Positions 46,305-56,779 of a DNA stretch of 64,000 bases are shown one piece after another (positions within the stretch are counted from its first letter, which is position 1; every line of letters begins with the position of its first letter). Both the position numbers and the translations under genes were made by a program. The DNA lies in the NCBI RefSeq assembly GCF_910589235.1, contig NC_060965.1, positions 3,972,901 to 4,036,900 of the forward strand. Reading direction: 5' to 3'. A model generated the notes under the pieces. The model was not told where the DNA came from and ran no database searches. It saw only the letters and a program-made list of their open reading frames with translations. The stretch comes from Vespa crabro (taxonomy: Eukaryota > Arthropoda > Insecta > Hymenoptera > Vespidae).

Positions 46305-46613
46305 TTATTCAATGAAACTAAAGTGCATATTCAAATCCCTCGATAATGTTAGAAAAGGAATGCGAAACTCGATTCGGCCAAAGTTTGATTTTCTTTCCGC
46401 CAACTCGATTATGGAAAGCAAAAATTCCCAAAAGGATCGGGTCACGACTTTGCTAGCTAGAAGACGATCGACTTTTCGCGCTTTTCTAACCATAGCAATA
46501 CCCTGTGGGATAGAACGACAGAGAGATCGGCTGGTTGCATTAATGTTATCGAGATTCTCGTATGAGGGTGGAAGGAGAGAGCGCAAACATCGTTGTCGTG
46601 GGTAGATATTCAA
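46305..46613. other. 300-bp block open on both strands
   Basis: The + ORF 46312-46605 starts at a true ATG (MKLKCIFKSLDNVRKGMRNS) and encodes 97 aa. The minus frame 46613-46305 encodes 102 codons (from TTG; internal MVRKARKVDRLLASKVVTRS). Both are repeat-free and ordinary. If coding, the + strand has the better start. No domain recognised. Confidence 0.22.
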
Positions 46614-46889
46614 GAAGCGAGCTTACGGTGGGAAGATAGAAAGAAGGGGTAAGTAAGAGTAGGGTTGGCAATGGGGGTAGAAATCGTAGAAGGGTGAGAG
46701 ACGAAGATGGTTAGTCGCTTTTCTCGTATTCTCAAAAGGATAGGTACTTTCACTCGAGAGGCAAGAGAGGAAGAGAAAGAGAGAAAGGAGAAGAGGAGAA
46801 AGACGAAGAAGGTAGCCGAAGAAGAAGGAAGGGTGGAATCGAGCACTCGACAACTTGTGGATCGTTTCATTATCTTGGAGTGGTACTAG

Positions 46890-48840
46890 CGCGCAACTTC
46901 TAAAGTTTGCCGCACAGAGTCAGGCCATCCAGCAGAGCAGAATAATCATATTACTGGGACCCACCCTTTGGCAGCCACCCTCTTGACACGAACCCTAGCC
47001 TAAGCAGCACCGCGAAATTCCTTCCCGCCATCTCTATTATCATCGGTGTAAATGCCTGCTTGTTTAAATGCCAGACGCACCTACGATACTCGTGAGAATA
47101 CCTGCGATAACATCCGATTATTAATCGAGAAGCTTTGAACACATACCAGTATCCTGTTTGATCTATACTGTATAAGAACAGTGGTAGAATGTTTGTAACC
47201 GTTTAAGCAATGAGAGAGCTTAATGCTTAACATATTTGTAATTTCCTTTAGTTACAAAGGTTTAATGTTAATATTAAACAAGGTTCATATTTTTATCAGT
47301 GTATCGTAAAAATTGAGAAGCTCAATGAAACTATAAACGATCGTTCTTATTTACTTTCTGAATTATAACCATTTTTATAATGTAATCATTTCAATAAGTA
47401 ATTCATTCCTCAACATAAATTTTGTGCAAAGAGCACCAGCAAATTTGTTGTACACTTAAAAACGGCTATGATGTAATATAGTAATGGATGAAGCTATGTT
47501 GACTTTCCAAGTATTTGGGTCTTGGGAAGAGTAACTCTTAAATCTTGAAAATATAAGATAAACACTCACTTTTTTAGTCGAAAAAATTTCAATTCGAAAC
47601 TCCGATATTATATATTTAACATGGGAGCGAAATACTCTCGAATTTTCTCTATCCTTCTTCTTTTTTTTTCTTTTTTTTTTTTTTTTTTTTTTTTTAGACA
47701 CAGAAAAAAACGTTTGCTCGTTATAACTTTTGATAGAAATGGATTTTTTCCAATCTATTTCAAGTTCTACACGAGCCATGACATTGATGGAAATGTTGCC
47801 TAAAATTTTAGATTGATTGCCTAAAAAAAATTCAAAAATGTCGTCCAATTTATTATAAATACTTTAATATTAAAAATTAACAAACCGACAGTAAACTTTC
47901 GTTGAACGTAAAAACGCTTTGTTTCTAACTTTAAACATATTTTAATCTTAATGATCGTATCATAAAAGTGCAACGAGGTAGATCGAGTGTAGCTATTATG
48001 CAAGATTACTAACACGAACGCTTGATAATCATAGTGATGATTGACTAAAAGAGGGGTCAGATGCTGAAAGCGAATATTCGAATGATCTATCGAAAGAAAA
48101 ATTTTATTTATCACAAATACGAAATGCCATTAAAGTTGGTAATGTCAAACCAAGATCCCTGTTTTTTCTCTTTTCCCTTTTCTTAATTACTTAATTGCTC
48201 TGAGCACGAAATGATTCAAGAGGATACTATCAAAACATTTGAAAAGGCGCCACAAGAAAAAGGATTAGATACAGTATTCTTTCGTACTCCAAAAAGTTAG
48301 TATTTTCTTTTGCGGTACTTATATTGCTTGTTTGTTTCACTCGTTTCTTTTTACAAATAAGAAAACAATAGAAAACTCCAAAGTCATATTGCGCAAACTC
48401 GCTTTTAAGATCAATAAAACTCGTCAAATTATAGAAGATTATATTTGGTGTCGTGTACGACTTGCCAAAAAATAAAAAAAGAAAAAAAAAATAAAATAAA
48501 ATAAAATAAAACAAGAAAAAAGAAAGTGTGGGAAAAAAATAGGGACATCCTAGAGGTAAATAAAACTTTGATAAAAGACTTCGGGCGGATGTTAAAGAAG
48601 TAAAAGGAGGATGCCACGCGTCTTTCCTTCTTTCCTACGCGGTTACCATCAATTAGCTTCAGCGAAAAGTTTCAGCCGTCTAGGAGGTGAGCATCAAAAA
48701 GATAGGAGGTTCGAAGGAGGAGTTGGAAGGAGGAGTTTCGAAGCGATCTTAGTGAACGAAGAGGAGGAAAAAGAAGGAGGAAACCACTGAGATCGCCCGC
48801 GGGAAAGAGACGACTAGAAAAAGAAGTAAAGCACAGACAA
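46890..48840. other. gene-free; AT-rich
   Basis: T-run 47656-47695, (TAAAA)n at 48490-48510; purine-rich 48700-48840. No supported exon. Confidence 0.45.
48490..48511. repeat. (TAAAA)n microsatellite
   Basis: Four TAAAA units after an A-run. Confidence 0.88.
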
Positions 48841-48844
48841 GACG

Positions 48845-49123
48845 ATGAGGAAGCGATACGAGAGATTCAGGAAGAGAGGAGATAAGCTGTTAGAATGGGA
48901 GGGAAAAGAAGGAGAAAAAGAAGAAACGAGAATAGAGAGCAAGCGAAGCGAACGAACGGTAATTAAATTTGCAACTGTTAATCAAGTTCGAGCGGATCGA
49001 TGCGAGAACCGCAGAGGCCGCAAAAGAGCACCGTCCGACGGGAGGATCGATGTCCTCGCGAGCGGAATGCGAAGGGGAAGGGACGAAATAGGTGGAAGAG
49101 AGGAAAGGCCAGACGGTCAATAA
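48845..49123 (+). CDS. 92-codon ATG ORF, Arg/Glu-rich
   Basis: ATG preceded by ACG opens a very charged frame (MRKRYERFRKRGDKLLEWEG ... TVIKFATVNQVRADRCENRR). It sits in purine-rich DNA, which favours long charged frames by chance, and a pyrimidine-rich minus-strand frame overlaps. No recognised domain. Confidence 0.15.
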   Translation: MRKRYERFRKRGDKLLEWEGKEGEKEETRIESKRSERTVIKFATVNQVRADRCENRRGRKRAPSDGRIDVLASGMRRGRDEIGGREERPDGQ

Positions 49124-49201
49124 AATCGGCCAAATAAACTGACGTTCTACTGGAAGGAAACGGTACTTGAAACTTCACATTGGAAATGACCATGACAATG
49201 A
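48978..49201 (-). CDS. possible terminal exon of the 50.5-kb minus-strand model
   Basis: Minus strand: strong acceptor (TTCATTCTCCCTCTTTCTCAG), two bases, then 73 codons to TAA, reading IVMVISNVKFQVPFPSSRTS and ending LFCGLCGSRIDPLELD. The two bases complete the one-base carry of exon 50298-50548 (G+TC = Val). The middle is Phe/Pro/Arg-rich and the DNA pyrimidine-rich, which weakens the case. It overlaps the + strand ORF at 48845-49123. Confidence 0.2.
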
Positions 49202-49571
49202 CTGAGAAAGAGGGAGAATGAAATAGAGAAAGGGTACTCTTGTTCTTCGACCCTATAATAGCGCTCTTCCTGCACTTTCATTGGCCTAATCGCTCCAATC
49301 GTTCCTAAGATCAGCCGTTTAGCAAACGTTCGTTCTCGTGTAAGCGACTCGTACGAAAGGAGTTCCTTTGCTTTTGGACGAGAGAACCGGAAGTTGAAAT
49401 CACGAAGACGCGTCAGAGACAAACGATCAGTTTCCTCACGAGAATGATATCATGATTTGATGACTTCATCGCTCATCTGACGCGAAGCAATGAAGAATTA
49501 TCACGCGATGCGGAATAATTCTCCGAGTTAAGCAAGAACAGAGATTTATCTTTGTTAAGTGAGGTTCCATC

Positions 49572-49620
49572 TTCTTCTTTTTCTTCTTCTTCTTCTTCTT
49601 CTTCATCATCTTCTTCTTTC
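49572..49620. repeat. (CTT)n microsatellite
   Basis: TCT/TTC trinucleotides with TCA interruptions. Confidence 0.92.
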
Positions 49621-50131
49621 CTTTAGTTTCGATATGAAGTTCGTAAAAGTCTAAAGAAAGTTTATAAGTTTCATTAAGAAGAAAGTCTCCAATTTCGTGT
49701 AATTACGTGGAGGCCAACTATTCTGCTTTTTTTGTTCTATAAATTCGATATAAATATACCAACATTCAATTAGTCTAACACGTAGTCTTACGTACAACAT
49801 AAAGTCTTAGGAAACCTTAAGGGATTACGATACCCTTTAACTTCCTCCGTCTTAAGACGGATAGTATGACCGAAATCTACCGCATGTAAACTGTAAAAGA
49901 TATCGTGATATTCAAACTTAGCAGTCTTTGAAATTTCAAACAGCGATCCCTTTTCAAACACGCTCAAAGATCACGTTTTCATAAACAGATGGAAAACTAT
50001 CGAGTTAAGGAGTCTGCTCAATTAAAGAAGCATTAAATCATGATTCGTGTCTTCTGAGTCTTACAGTTTTGCTGTGCTTCAAACCGCCATTAGGAACATT
50101 TTTACATCGATTCGCACATTGGATAGCTTTG

Positions 50132-50183
50132 GTGGTGGTGATGGTGGTGGTGATGGTGGTGGTTGTGGTGGTGGTGGTAGTGG
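50132..50183. repeat. (GGT)n trinucleotide repeat
   Basis: GGTGGTGAT-type units; on the minus strand it reads as a Thr/Ile run and extends a 206-codon frame. Confidence 0.93.
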
Positions 50184-50297
50184 TTAGAACTGGCAACCAT
50201 CGAAGAGAGGAGAAACAAAAAAATCGCCGAATAGAAGCGGCAGAGTCCAGGATAACATCTCGACGGTAACGAATGGCTCGTCGATTCGCCCTCTTAC

Positions 50298-50548
50298 CCG
50301 TGTCTCGTATATTGCCGCATATACTGGGTGATTCGTTTGCAACCTCCGCGTTCTCTACAGGAACAAAACGAATAGAAGATATACCGAAGCTCTTTGCGGT
50401 TTGAAAAAAACTGCATCGAGTATAGGATCGCTTTAATAACTTCGTGTAATTAAATGGCGTGATGTTGGAGATGATACCCGATTCCTCGATATCCTCGGTG
50501 ATTTCACAAGAAAGAACTTCCATTATCAATAAAAAGCACATGTTGTAC
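50298..50548 (-). CDS. putative exon with start codon and signal-peptide-like N-terminus
   Basis: Minus strand: acceptor TTTTATCTTTTTCTTCGCAG, then ATG in good insect context (TACAACATGT). MCFLLIMEVLSCE resembles a short signal peptide. The mature part has two N-glycosylation sequons (NIT, NYT) and Cys residues (YTRCSFFQ ... SPSICGN). It ends with one base at ACACGG|GTAAGAGG, a strong donor. The frame also runs on through the GGT repeat to 206 codons, but the donor makes truncation there natural. A phase-0 alternative from the same acceptor gives a 14-codon terminal exon (VQHVLFIDNGSSFL, 50504-50548). No family recognised. Confidence 0.25.
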
Positions 50549-51349
50549 CTGCGAAGAAAAAGATAAAACGTTTTAAAAATCCAAGAAAGAATAAGACTTT
50601 TATTTGCATTCGTGAGGATTTTAAAACCGCCGGGAGGCCAAAACCTCATCGGTTTCAAGTTCGTCTCGCATTGCGGTTTAATGAAAAGCGCGTCCCTCGC
50701 TTTCTCACCTCTCTCTCTCTCTCTCTCTTTCTCTCTTTTTATTTCTTCTTTCTATCTTCCTACCCGAGAAAATCCTGCGCGTTCATACTCGACGACGACA
50801 CTTTTATCGGCGTTTTCTCCTTCGTCTTTTATCATCAAAAGAAGAGCCAGAGAATCCTACGATCCTGTCTTGGCTTAATCCGCCATCCCTCTCCAATATC
50901 CCATCCTTCAGCTAGTAGAAAACTCGTATTTCTTTTAACTGAAAAGAGGACCGACGATCATTAGAACGAACTTTAATGACAAAGTGGAAGGAAGATCGTC
51001 ATAAATTGGAGAATCGCAGCAGCTTCGGGAGATGGCTTTTTATGTCCGATCATTGCACAGTTCTTACTACTCGTCCTTTTATATTTTCTTCTTTCTTTTT
51101 CTTTTTCTCTCGCTTTTAGTCCATCTATCGTAGCTTTTACGGGAGAAAACACCCTCGTTGAAAACGTGCCTAACGAACGGAAACGAGCTCAACCGAGCGA
51201 TTCGAGAACACGTCGTTTCGTTTCTCGCGGCCACTTTCACGAACCAACCAACGGCCACAGGGAATAGTCGAACATGTTCTCTCACCTTTACCCACGATCC
51301 TTTTCGAACGACGAGAGTAATCGTTCACGATCATCGTCGTTAAGATCGT

Positions 51350-53390
51350 TCGAGACTATCAAGTTTACTTCCCTTTAGCTTTTTATGATTCTCTTCGTAC
51401 GATTCCTCATGTTGTTTCCATTTGTTCAATCATGTAATATGTTTTGAACGATGAAAAAAATTATTTAAAATAAAATATAATGATATCTTAAATTATAATT
51501 AAATTCACTATCATATTAAGATTCCAATGATCCCAATAATCATAAGTTTCAATGACAAAAAGTATCTATGGACTTTAAGAAAGTCAGATAAAATATCATA
51601 GACATTAACGATTTCTCTAAACACGTTGCTTATTTAAATAGCAATTATTAATGACTGATCATTGTCTCTTCTAAATATATCGTATAACATTCACCCGATT
51701 AATTATCGCGATGATTAAAACGAGCCCTGCTAAAGTCAAAAGTGATTTAGCCCAACTCTTACAACACATAACGCCCGATACGTATTTAATTTACATTAGT
51801 ACACAATGTTCGATAGCTATTAATCAACGGGCAGTAGCCCGATATCGAAATTGCGTCGTTCGTTGAGATCATATTCCATTAATGACGAAGCTATTACTTA
51901 ATGACTCGTTACTATAAAACGCGAAAATAACAATGAAAGGATCGATCCCGTAAAATTAGACATTCGTATGAAATTATTCGATACTCGAATTTTCATCGTA
52001 TTTTATTTCCGAAATTAATATTATACCAAATGATATGTCCTCGTTAATCACGAACGATCACGTTCATCGCACACAATTTTTCCGCTCGGTCTTTATCCCC
52101 TTCCTCCTTCCCCCACAACGTTTTCAAGCCGCGAAACGCACCACGACGAAACGCGTTCGAGCGTGGGTTTAACTGGAGTACACATTACGCGCACGTGAAT
52201 TTGGAAAACGGGGATGGGTTTAAGCGCAAAGGGGCAACGGGATGGGGCAGGGAGAACGACGAACGATGTACCACTACGTCCGCAAACGGACTAAATATTT
52301 GCGCTGCATTAATTGCAACGAGCTGCACCGATACTTGTGCTAATTGATATTTACAGAACGGCCAGCGGTAATTTCATCGACGTTCCGCTAATGAAAATAT
52401 GACGCGACTATTCGGTGCCCTATAACGACTGATAAATTGAGGATTGAAATCTTCAAGATCAAACAGAAGCAATATTCAATATTCTAAAGAAACGATATTT
52501 ATAAGAATTATTTAATCTAAGGTCAAGTAGAATCACAAAATGAAGAGGACCTCACGTTCGGTAGTTAAACTTTAACGATATTTCGAGAGTAACACGTTAG
52601 TGTTAGTGTAAGTGCATTTGAACGTACACGATGCATATATAATGCATGTCCCGCGTTATGCTCATGTAATATGCAACGAAACGCGAAAGTTACGGTCGGT
52701 GATAGTTTACCCATGCTAATTCATGCTATCGCATTGAAAGATATTTTTTGAAAAGCATTGTAACAAAAATAATAGCACATTTTTAATTTTACCTTAATAT
52801 AATATAATATTGGATATGAGACCAAGGAATATTTCAAAGTAAATTAGTAATATTCTTCGGATGGAGGACTCATTTATGGCTTCCTGGCAAACGATGAAAG
52901 ACCAAAGATCTTTCTATTGAACCGAATAGAGTTATAACGGGACGCGCGATTACGAAGCTAGTCTGTTATATTCAAATAGAAAGCTTTCAGCTATCGAAGT
53001 CGATATCTGAAATTCAGGGATTACATTGACACAACCTCGTCGTTGGTTGAAATAAAGATATTTTGTAAAAGGAAAAATGAATAACTATAGATAACGAATA
53101 TTTAAATATTGAATCTTATCTCAAATGAAACTAGTAAAAAATATTAAACAACATGTCATTTAACAAAGTACACGCATATAACGAAGACCAACGAAGAAGA
53201 GAGGGAAAAGATTCGTTCTATATTCGTGATACAGAATAGCACGAAACACCGATTGGCCATTACTTAGGGCACTACGTTCGCGCCGTTCGCAGCTGCGTCT
53301 CGGATAATGCAGGTACAGGTGCATCCAGGCCTCCAACACGGTCCCAACGGTGGGTATATAAATTTATAGCAGTTAGTATCGCGAGCTCCC
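51350..53390. other. repeat-poor, gene-free stretch
   Basis: AT-rich unique DNA, unusually free of microsatellites compared with the rest of the window. Many TAAT/ATTA words, particularly 51640-51930 and 52130-52440. No supported exon. Confidence 0.4.
51640..52440. promoter_or_regulatory. possible conserved non-coding/enhancer-type region
   Basis: Two patches (51640-51930 and 52130-52440) without simple repeats hold numerous homeodomain-type cores (ATTAATTGCA, CTAATTGA, CCATTAATGAC, CGATTAATTATC). The lack of microsatellites suggests constraint. Purely compositional evidence. Confidence 0.2.
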
Positions 53391-53396
53391 TCTCAG

Positions 53397-53440
53397 GTTA
53401 AAAAAAAAAAAAAATAAAAAATAAAAAAGAAAAAAAAAAC
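53397..53440. repeat. A-rich low-complexity tract
   Basis: A-runs with T and G interruptions, 3' of the 53.6-kb exon on the minus strand. Confidence 0.85.
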
Positions 53441-53554
53441 ACTCTCGAGAAATCCATATCGTATCTTAAAAGAACCAAACGCGTCTTTCTCTACGTCATT
53501 TGTATCATTTAAATAGATAATTGCGACGTCCTTATTATTCAAGAAGACGACTAC

Positions 53555-53704
53555 CTGATTACAAGGACATAGCGTCCAGATATCGTGTTCCCCTTCGTGA
53601 TACATATGAAACGATGTCGTGTAATTACCAACTACTATTAGATATGTGTTAGTTATGATAGCGGCTTGATACAAAGCACAGTGATAATTTATATCTCTGG
53701 ACAT
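53555..53704 (-). CDS. putative internal exon, 150 nt, phase 0
   Basis: Minus strand: acceptor ACATGTCGTTAG, 50 open codons, donor TAATCAG|GTAGTC. It reads MSRDINYHCALYQAAIITNT, a hydrophobic TYLIVVGNYT, then FHMYHEGEHDIWTLCPCNQ. It is repeat-free and rich in Tyr, His, Cys and Trp, which random AT-rich DNA rarely gives. The last part faintly resembles the end of a kelch blade (D-x-W-x-L-x-P), too little to name a family. It is phase-compatible with the exon 950 bp upstream (54659-54805) and with the 51-nt exon at 35.7 kb. Confidence 0.36.
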
Positions 53705-53726
53705 CTAACGACATGTAATATTTACA

Positions 53727-53748
53727 TATATATATATATATATATATG
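53727..53748. repeat. (TA)n microsatellite
   Basis: About 11 TA units in the proposed intron between the two minus-strand exons. Confidence 0.92.
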
Positions 53749-54215
53749 ATTGATCAAGATTTTTTCTTCAATATAATTATCTTTCGTCTAACGTTAAAGT
53801 AAACTTCAGACTATTTCACAATTTCTGAATGAAATTGCAATTAATATAATTCAAATAAAAATTTATTAGCTACTGTTCATTTTTTTTTTTTCTAATGACA
53901 TAATTATGATATAATCGCACAAAATGTATCAATCCAATATATTTAAGTAAATGTTCAATAAATGATCAATTATTGAAGGTATAAATTGTTTACAATTGTC
54001 AGACAATTGCCGGAGAAAGAAGACGTATCGTTCGAACGGACTCATAGCATGTGATTTACGAGCCAAGCGGGTATTCGAAGAATAATCCTCTTGATAGAAG
54101 GGAAAACTTCAAAATTGCTTCTTTAACTGTGGTATCAGACTCCGCGATAAATCGAGCCAAAGGCTACTCGCTTTGAGTTTGTACGAATACTCGCCGCTAT
54201 GTAGATATCTTCCTT

Positions 54216-54218
54216 CTA

Positions 54219-54278
<60 letters not shown>
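54216..54278. repeat. (CT)n microsatellite
   Basis: CT tract with one TTT interruption, in the proposed minus-strand intron (as GA on the transcribed strand). Confidence 0.94.
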
Positions 54279-54281
<3 letters not shown>

Positions 54282-54658
54282 GGAGACATAAGTTTCAACG
54301 GAACAACATCTACCATTGAGTAGCGATAATCGTTATCTACATGAGCTACCTTGATTCATGTACCTTCGGAATAACGTGCCAATCGGCTAAAGCAAAAGAA
54401 CAAAGCTATTAATCAGTATAGTCCCAACATGTTCCAGAAAATCAATTATCTGATGTATAACAATTCGATGTTAAACCGCATAATTCGATTCGTTTAACGA
54501 AAGAACACGAAAGCTTTTCTTATAACGATGAAAAATAAAATGTACTCTTTCATCTTAAAGAGGATACAACACGTACGACATAAGTTCACAATGTCCAGAA
54601 GCGAACTATGCAGAGCATAATAGATATTCGTGGCTGTGCTTCGTGGACACTGGTTCAC

Positions 54659-54805
54659 CTTGGACGTGTCTCGACTCTTGGCCGACTCGTGCAAGTAGCG
54701 TTGAAGTGCCGCCGCTTCGCTCATCTCTTCTAACGAAAAGGAAGGCACTGGTAGCTTCGCTAGAATACTGAGATGGTCCACGAATACCGGTACTTCTTCG
54801 ATATT
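54659..54805 (-). CDS. putative internal exon, 147 nt, phase 0
   Basis: Minus strand: acceptor ATAACGTTGCGTTAG, whose TAG is the in-frame stop that closes the frame upstream. It opens 49 codons to the donor TCCAAG|GTGAAC. It starts NIEEVPVFVDHLSILAKLPV, continues with an acidic helix-like segment (EEMSEAAALQRYLHESAKSR) and ends DTSK. Length is a multiple of three in phase 0. Joined to 53555-53704 it gives 99 uninterrupted codons across a 954-bp intron. GC content is higher than the flanks. No family recognised. Confidence 0.36.
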
Positions 54806-55523
54806 CTAACGCAACGTTATATCGATAAGACTTTTCGTTGATTCTACTTGATCCTGATCCGATATCAAACTAATGTAAAAACTAACGTTAATTAATTATT
54901 ATCTATTTGATCACAAAGCACACATATTTTTCTAACTTTTTAAAATATTTTTATCAACGAGTTTTCAAACCTATCATACTACAAATACATCGAGCGTGAT
55001 CGCATTTCAAAACGCGACGACAACACCGAGTTATCGTCGGAAGAACGACGGAAATCCAATGCGCCGAATCGCGAAGCGATAAACCTGGTATACCCCTACT
55101 CGTTTCTACCCTCTGCATGCCTTTTCATGTTGTACATAGGAGAAGTAAAAAAAAAAAAACAATCATGATTCTAAAAAGAATGGCGCAAGCGCGATAAAAA
55201 TGCAACGAATGAAAAACCATTCGAGGAAAAATAGCGAGGTAAAGCAGACATATGTTTCTGTGTCTTCGAATTGGTACAAAGTGGACAAAATTACAAAGAA
55301 AAAAGATATATATATATATATATATTTTCTATTAAAAATGCAAAAAATATTTTATATATTTTTTTATTATTATAATATTATAAAATTTTTTTTATTATTA
55401 ATATTATAAAAATTTTCTTGTTGCCTTATTTGGAACGATTAAATGTTAATATTTATTAATTAGATATAACAATAACAAAAATTGTTTAAAAAAGCATTTA
55501 TTTTATTCTTGTTTTATCCACAG

Positions 55524-55771
55524 TACCAATGTACATTGAAAGACGAATCGTTGGAATTTTCAACCCTTTTGAGGGCCGTACCACGAACAATGGCCCACCG
55601 TCAAACTTATTCCGACGACTTTCTCCGATGCAAAAGTCGAGCATTGTCTTCAAAGTAAACCCGTTTAAAAAAAGACCGTACAAACCGAATTGGCTCAGCG
55701 GATTCATACCTCATAATTATTTAAAAAGAGATATACATATGTATCCGTTTTATTCGAAATCAAAAGATTAA
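55524..55771 (+). CDS. putative terminal exon, basic Pro/Phe-rich C-terminus
   Basis: Strong acceptor TTTATTCTTGTTTTATCCACAG, two bases, then 81 codons to TAA. It reads PMYIERRIVGIFNPFEGRTT, then RRLSPMQKSSIVFKVNPFKK, and ends YPFYSKSKD. Repeat-free, basic and Pro/Asn/Phe-rich, reminiscent of secreted or basic peptides, but nothing I can name. A second + frame (phase 0, 44 codons to TAA, YQCTLKDESLEFSTLLRAVP) is also open from the same acceptor, and an ATG frame is open on the minus strand. No strict AATAAA follows closely. Confidence 0.33.
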
Positions 55772-56000
55772 AACGTTTCCAATATTTCAATAGTTCGGGC
55801 ATTACGAACGTATCGGCCAAAATGATTACGAAAGAAAAACAAGATCGATAAATAATCTGACTTGATTCCAAAAAGGAACTTTCGAACAGTATCTTTTTTT
55901 AAAACGTTATGAGGAGCCGGTGAACATCAGGTGGTAACTAAAACTAACCCCCGCCGTTCTTCTTAATACATTAGAAATCGCTTTAAAAAAAAAAAAGTCA

Positions 56001-56100
56001 AGATATATTCGGTAATCTTTGGATATCTTCAAGTATTTTTGGCTATACTTGGTTATCTTCAGGTATCTTCGGGTATCTTCGACAATTTTCGGATATCTTA
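56001..56100. repeat. diverged 10-bp minisatellite
   Basis: Ten consecutive 10-mers around a GGNTATCTTC consensus (for example GGATATCTTC, GGTTATCTTC, GGGTATCTTC, GGATATCTTA), in exact 10-bp register. Confidence 0.85.
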
Positions 56101-56395
56101 CGACCGACTTTCCCGTTCGCTCATTACAAACGTAATCCAATAGAGATGATGCTGTCATGACTTTAGAATATTTCTTTTATTTCGTATTTTCCTTATTTCT
56201 CGTCGTTACGCATTACAAACAATTTCCGATTATCCATTGAAATACAAATTTTCTAATCGACGTACACACGTGATAATAATATTAATAATAATAAGTATTT
56301 GTCTTAAAAAAAAAAAATGAACTTAATTACAAAGTCAACGATAAATCAAATTATTTATTATCAAAATCGTCGGTATAAAAATAATAATCGATATT

Positions 56396-56776
56396 ATGCA
56401 ACGTAAGGAACAACGAATTCAGATGTCAAATTTTTCAGAAGGAACGATCGGCACGAGGTCACGACCGCGCCCTGAGGAGTCGAGTCGATCGTTCGGGAAA
56501 GTGAACAAACCACGTTCCATCCCTACCACCATGGCGGAACCAAGGTTCTCCCTTTGCTCCCTACCCATCTCTCAGTGTAGGTCCGCCTCGGTGCTCTCAC
56601 GATGCCTTCCAGTTCTCTCTCCAGCATCTCTGTTCGGCCTCAACGCGAGCCTTTTCTCTTCCTCTCACTTGCTCTTACTATTATTCGAATACTTCCCTCT
56701 TTCTCAGAGCAACCAGCTCCTCCCCACTCGAGCTACGTGGAACAATGAGATCGTGAATGCAAGACGAACGGTTTAG
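56396..56776 (+). CDS. 126-codon ATG ORF in GC-rich island
   Basis: The longest frame of the window that owes nothing to simple repeats. It starts MQRKEQRIQMSNFSEGTIGT; an internal ATG sits in an ideal context (ACCACCATGG, MAEPRFSLCSLPISQCRSAS). Then comes a Ser/Leu-rich, partly hydrophobic section (SSSHLLLLLFEYF) and the end NNEIVNARRTV before TAG. GC content rises sharply over 56430-56770. An acceptor-like AAATTTTTCAG lies just inside. It could be a first exon, an internal exon or a GC-rich promoter that happens to be open. No domain recognised. Confidence 0.28.
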   Translation: MQRKEQRIQMSNFSEGTIGTRSRPRPEESSRSFGKVNKPRSIPTTMAEPRFSLCSLPISQCRSASVLSRCLPVLSPASLFGLNASLFSSSHLLLLLFEYFPLSQSNQLLPTRATWNNEIVNARRTV

Positions 56777-56779
56777 GAC

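Noticed and set aside
50038..50297. The part of the 206-codon minus frame beyond the donor at 50298
   Set aside because: Its length comes from a GGT repeat (Thr run), and a strong GTAAGA donor lies before it.
53555..53704. Kelch-repeat assignment for the 53.6-kb exon
   Set aside because: Only a D-x-W-x-L-x-P end resembles a kelch blade; the GG doublet and the rest of the blade are missing.
56001..56100. CRISPR-like array
   Set aside because: Units are 10 bp with no spacers; this is eukaryotic DNA with a simple tandem repeat.
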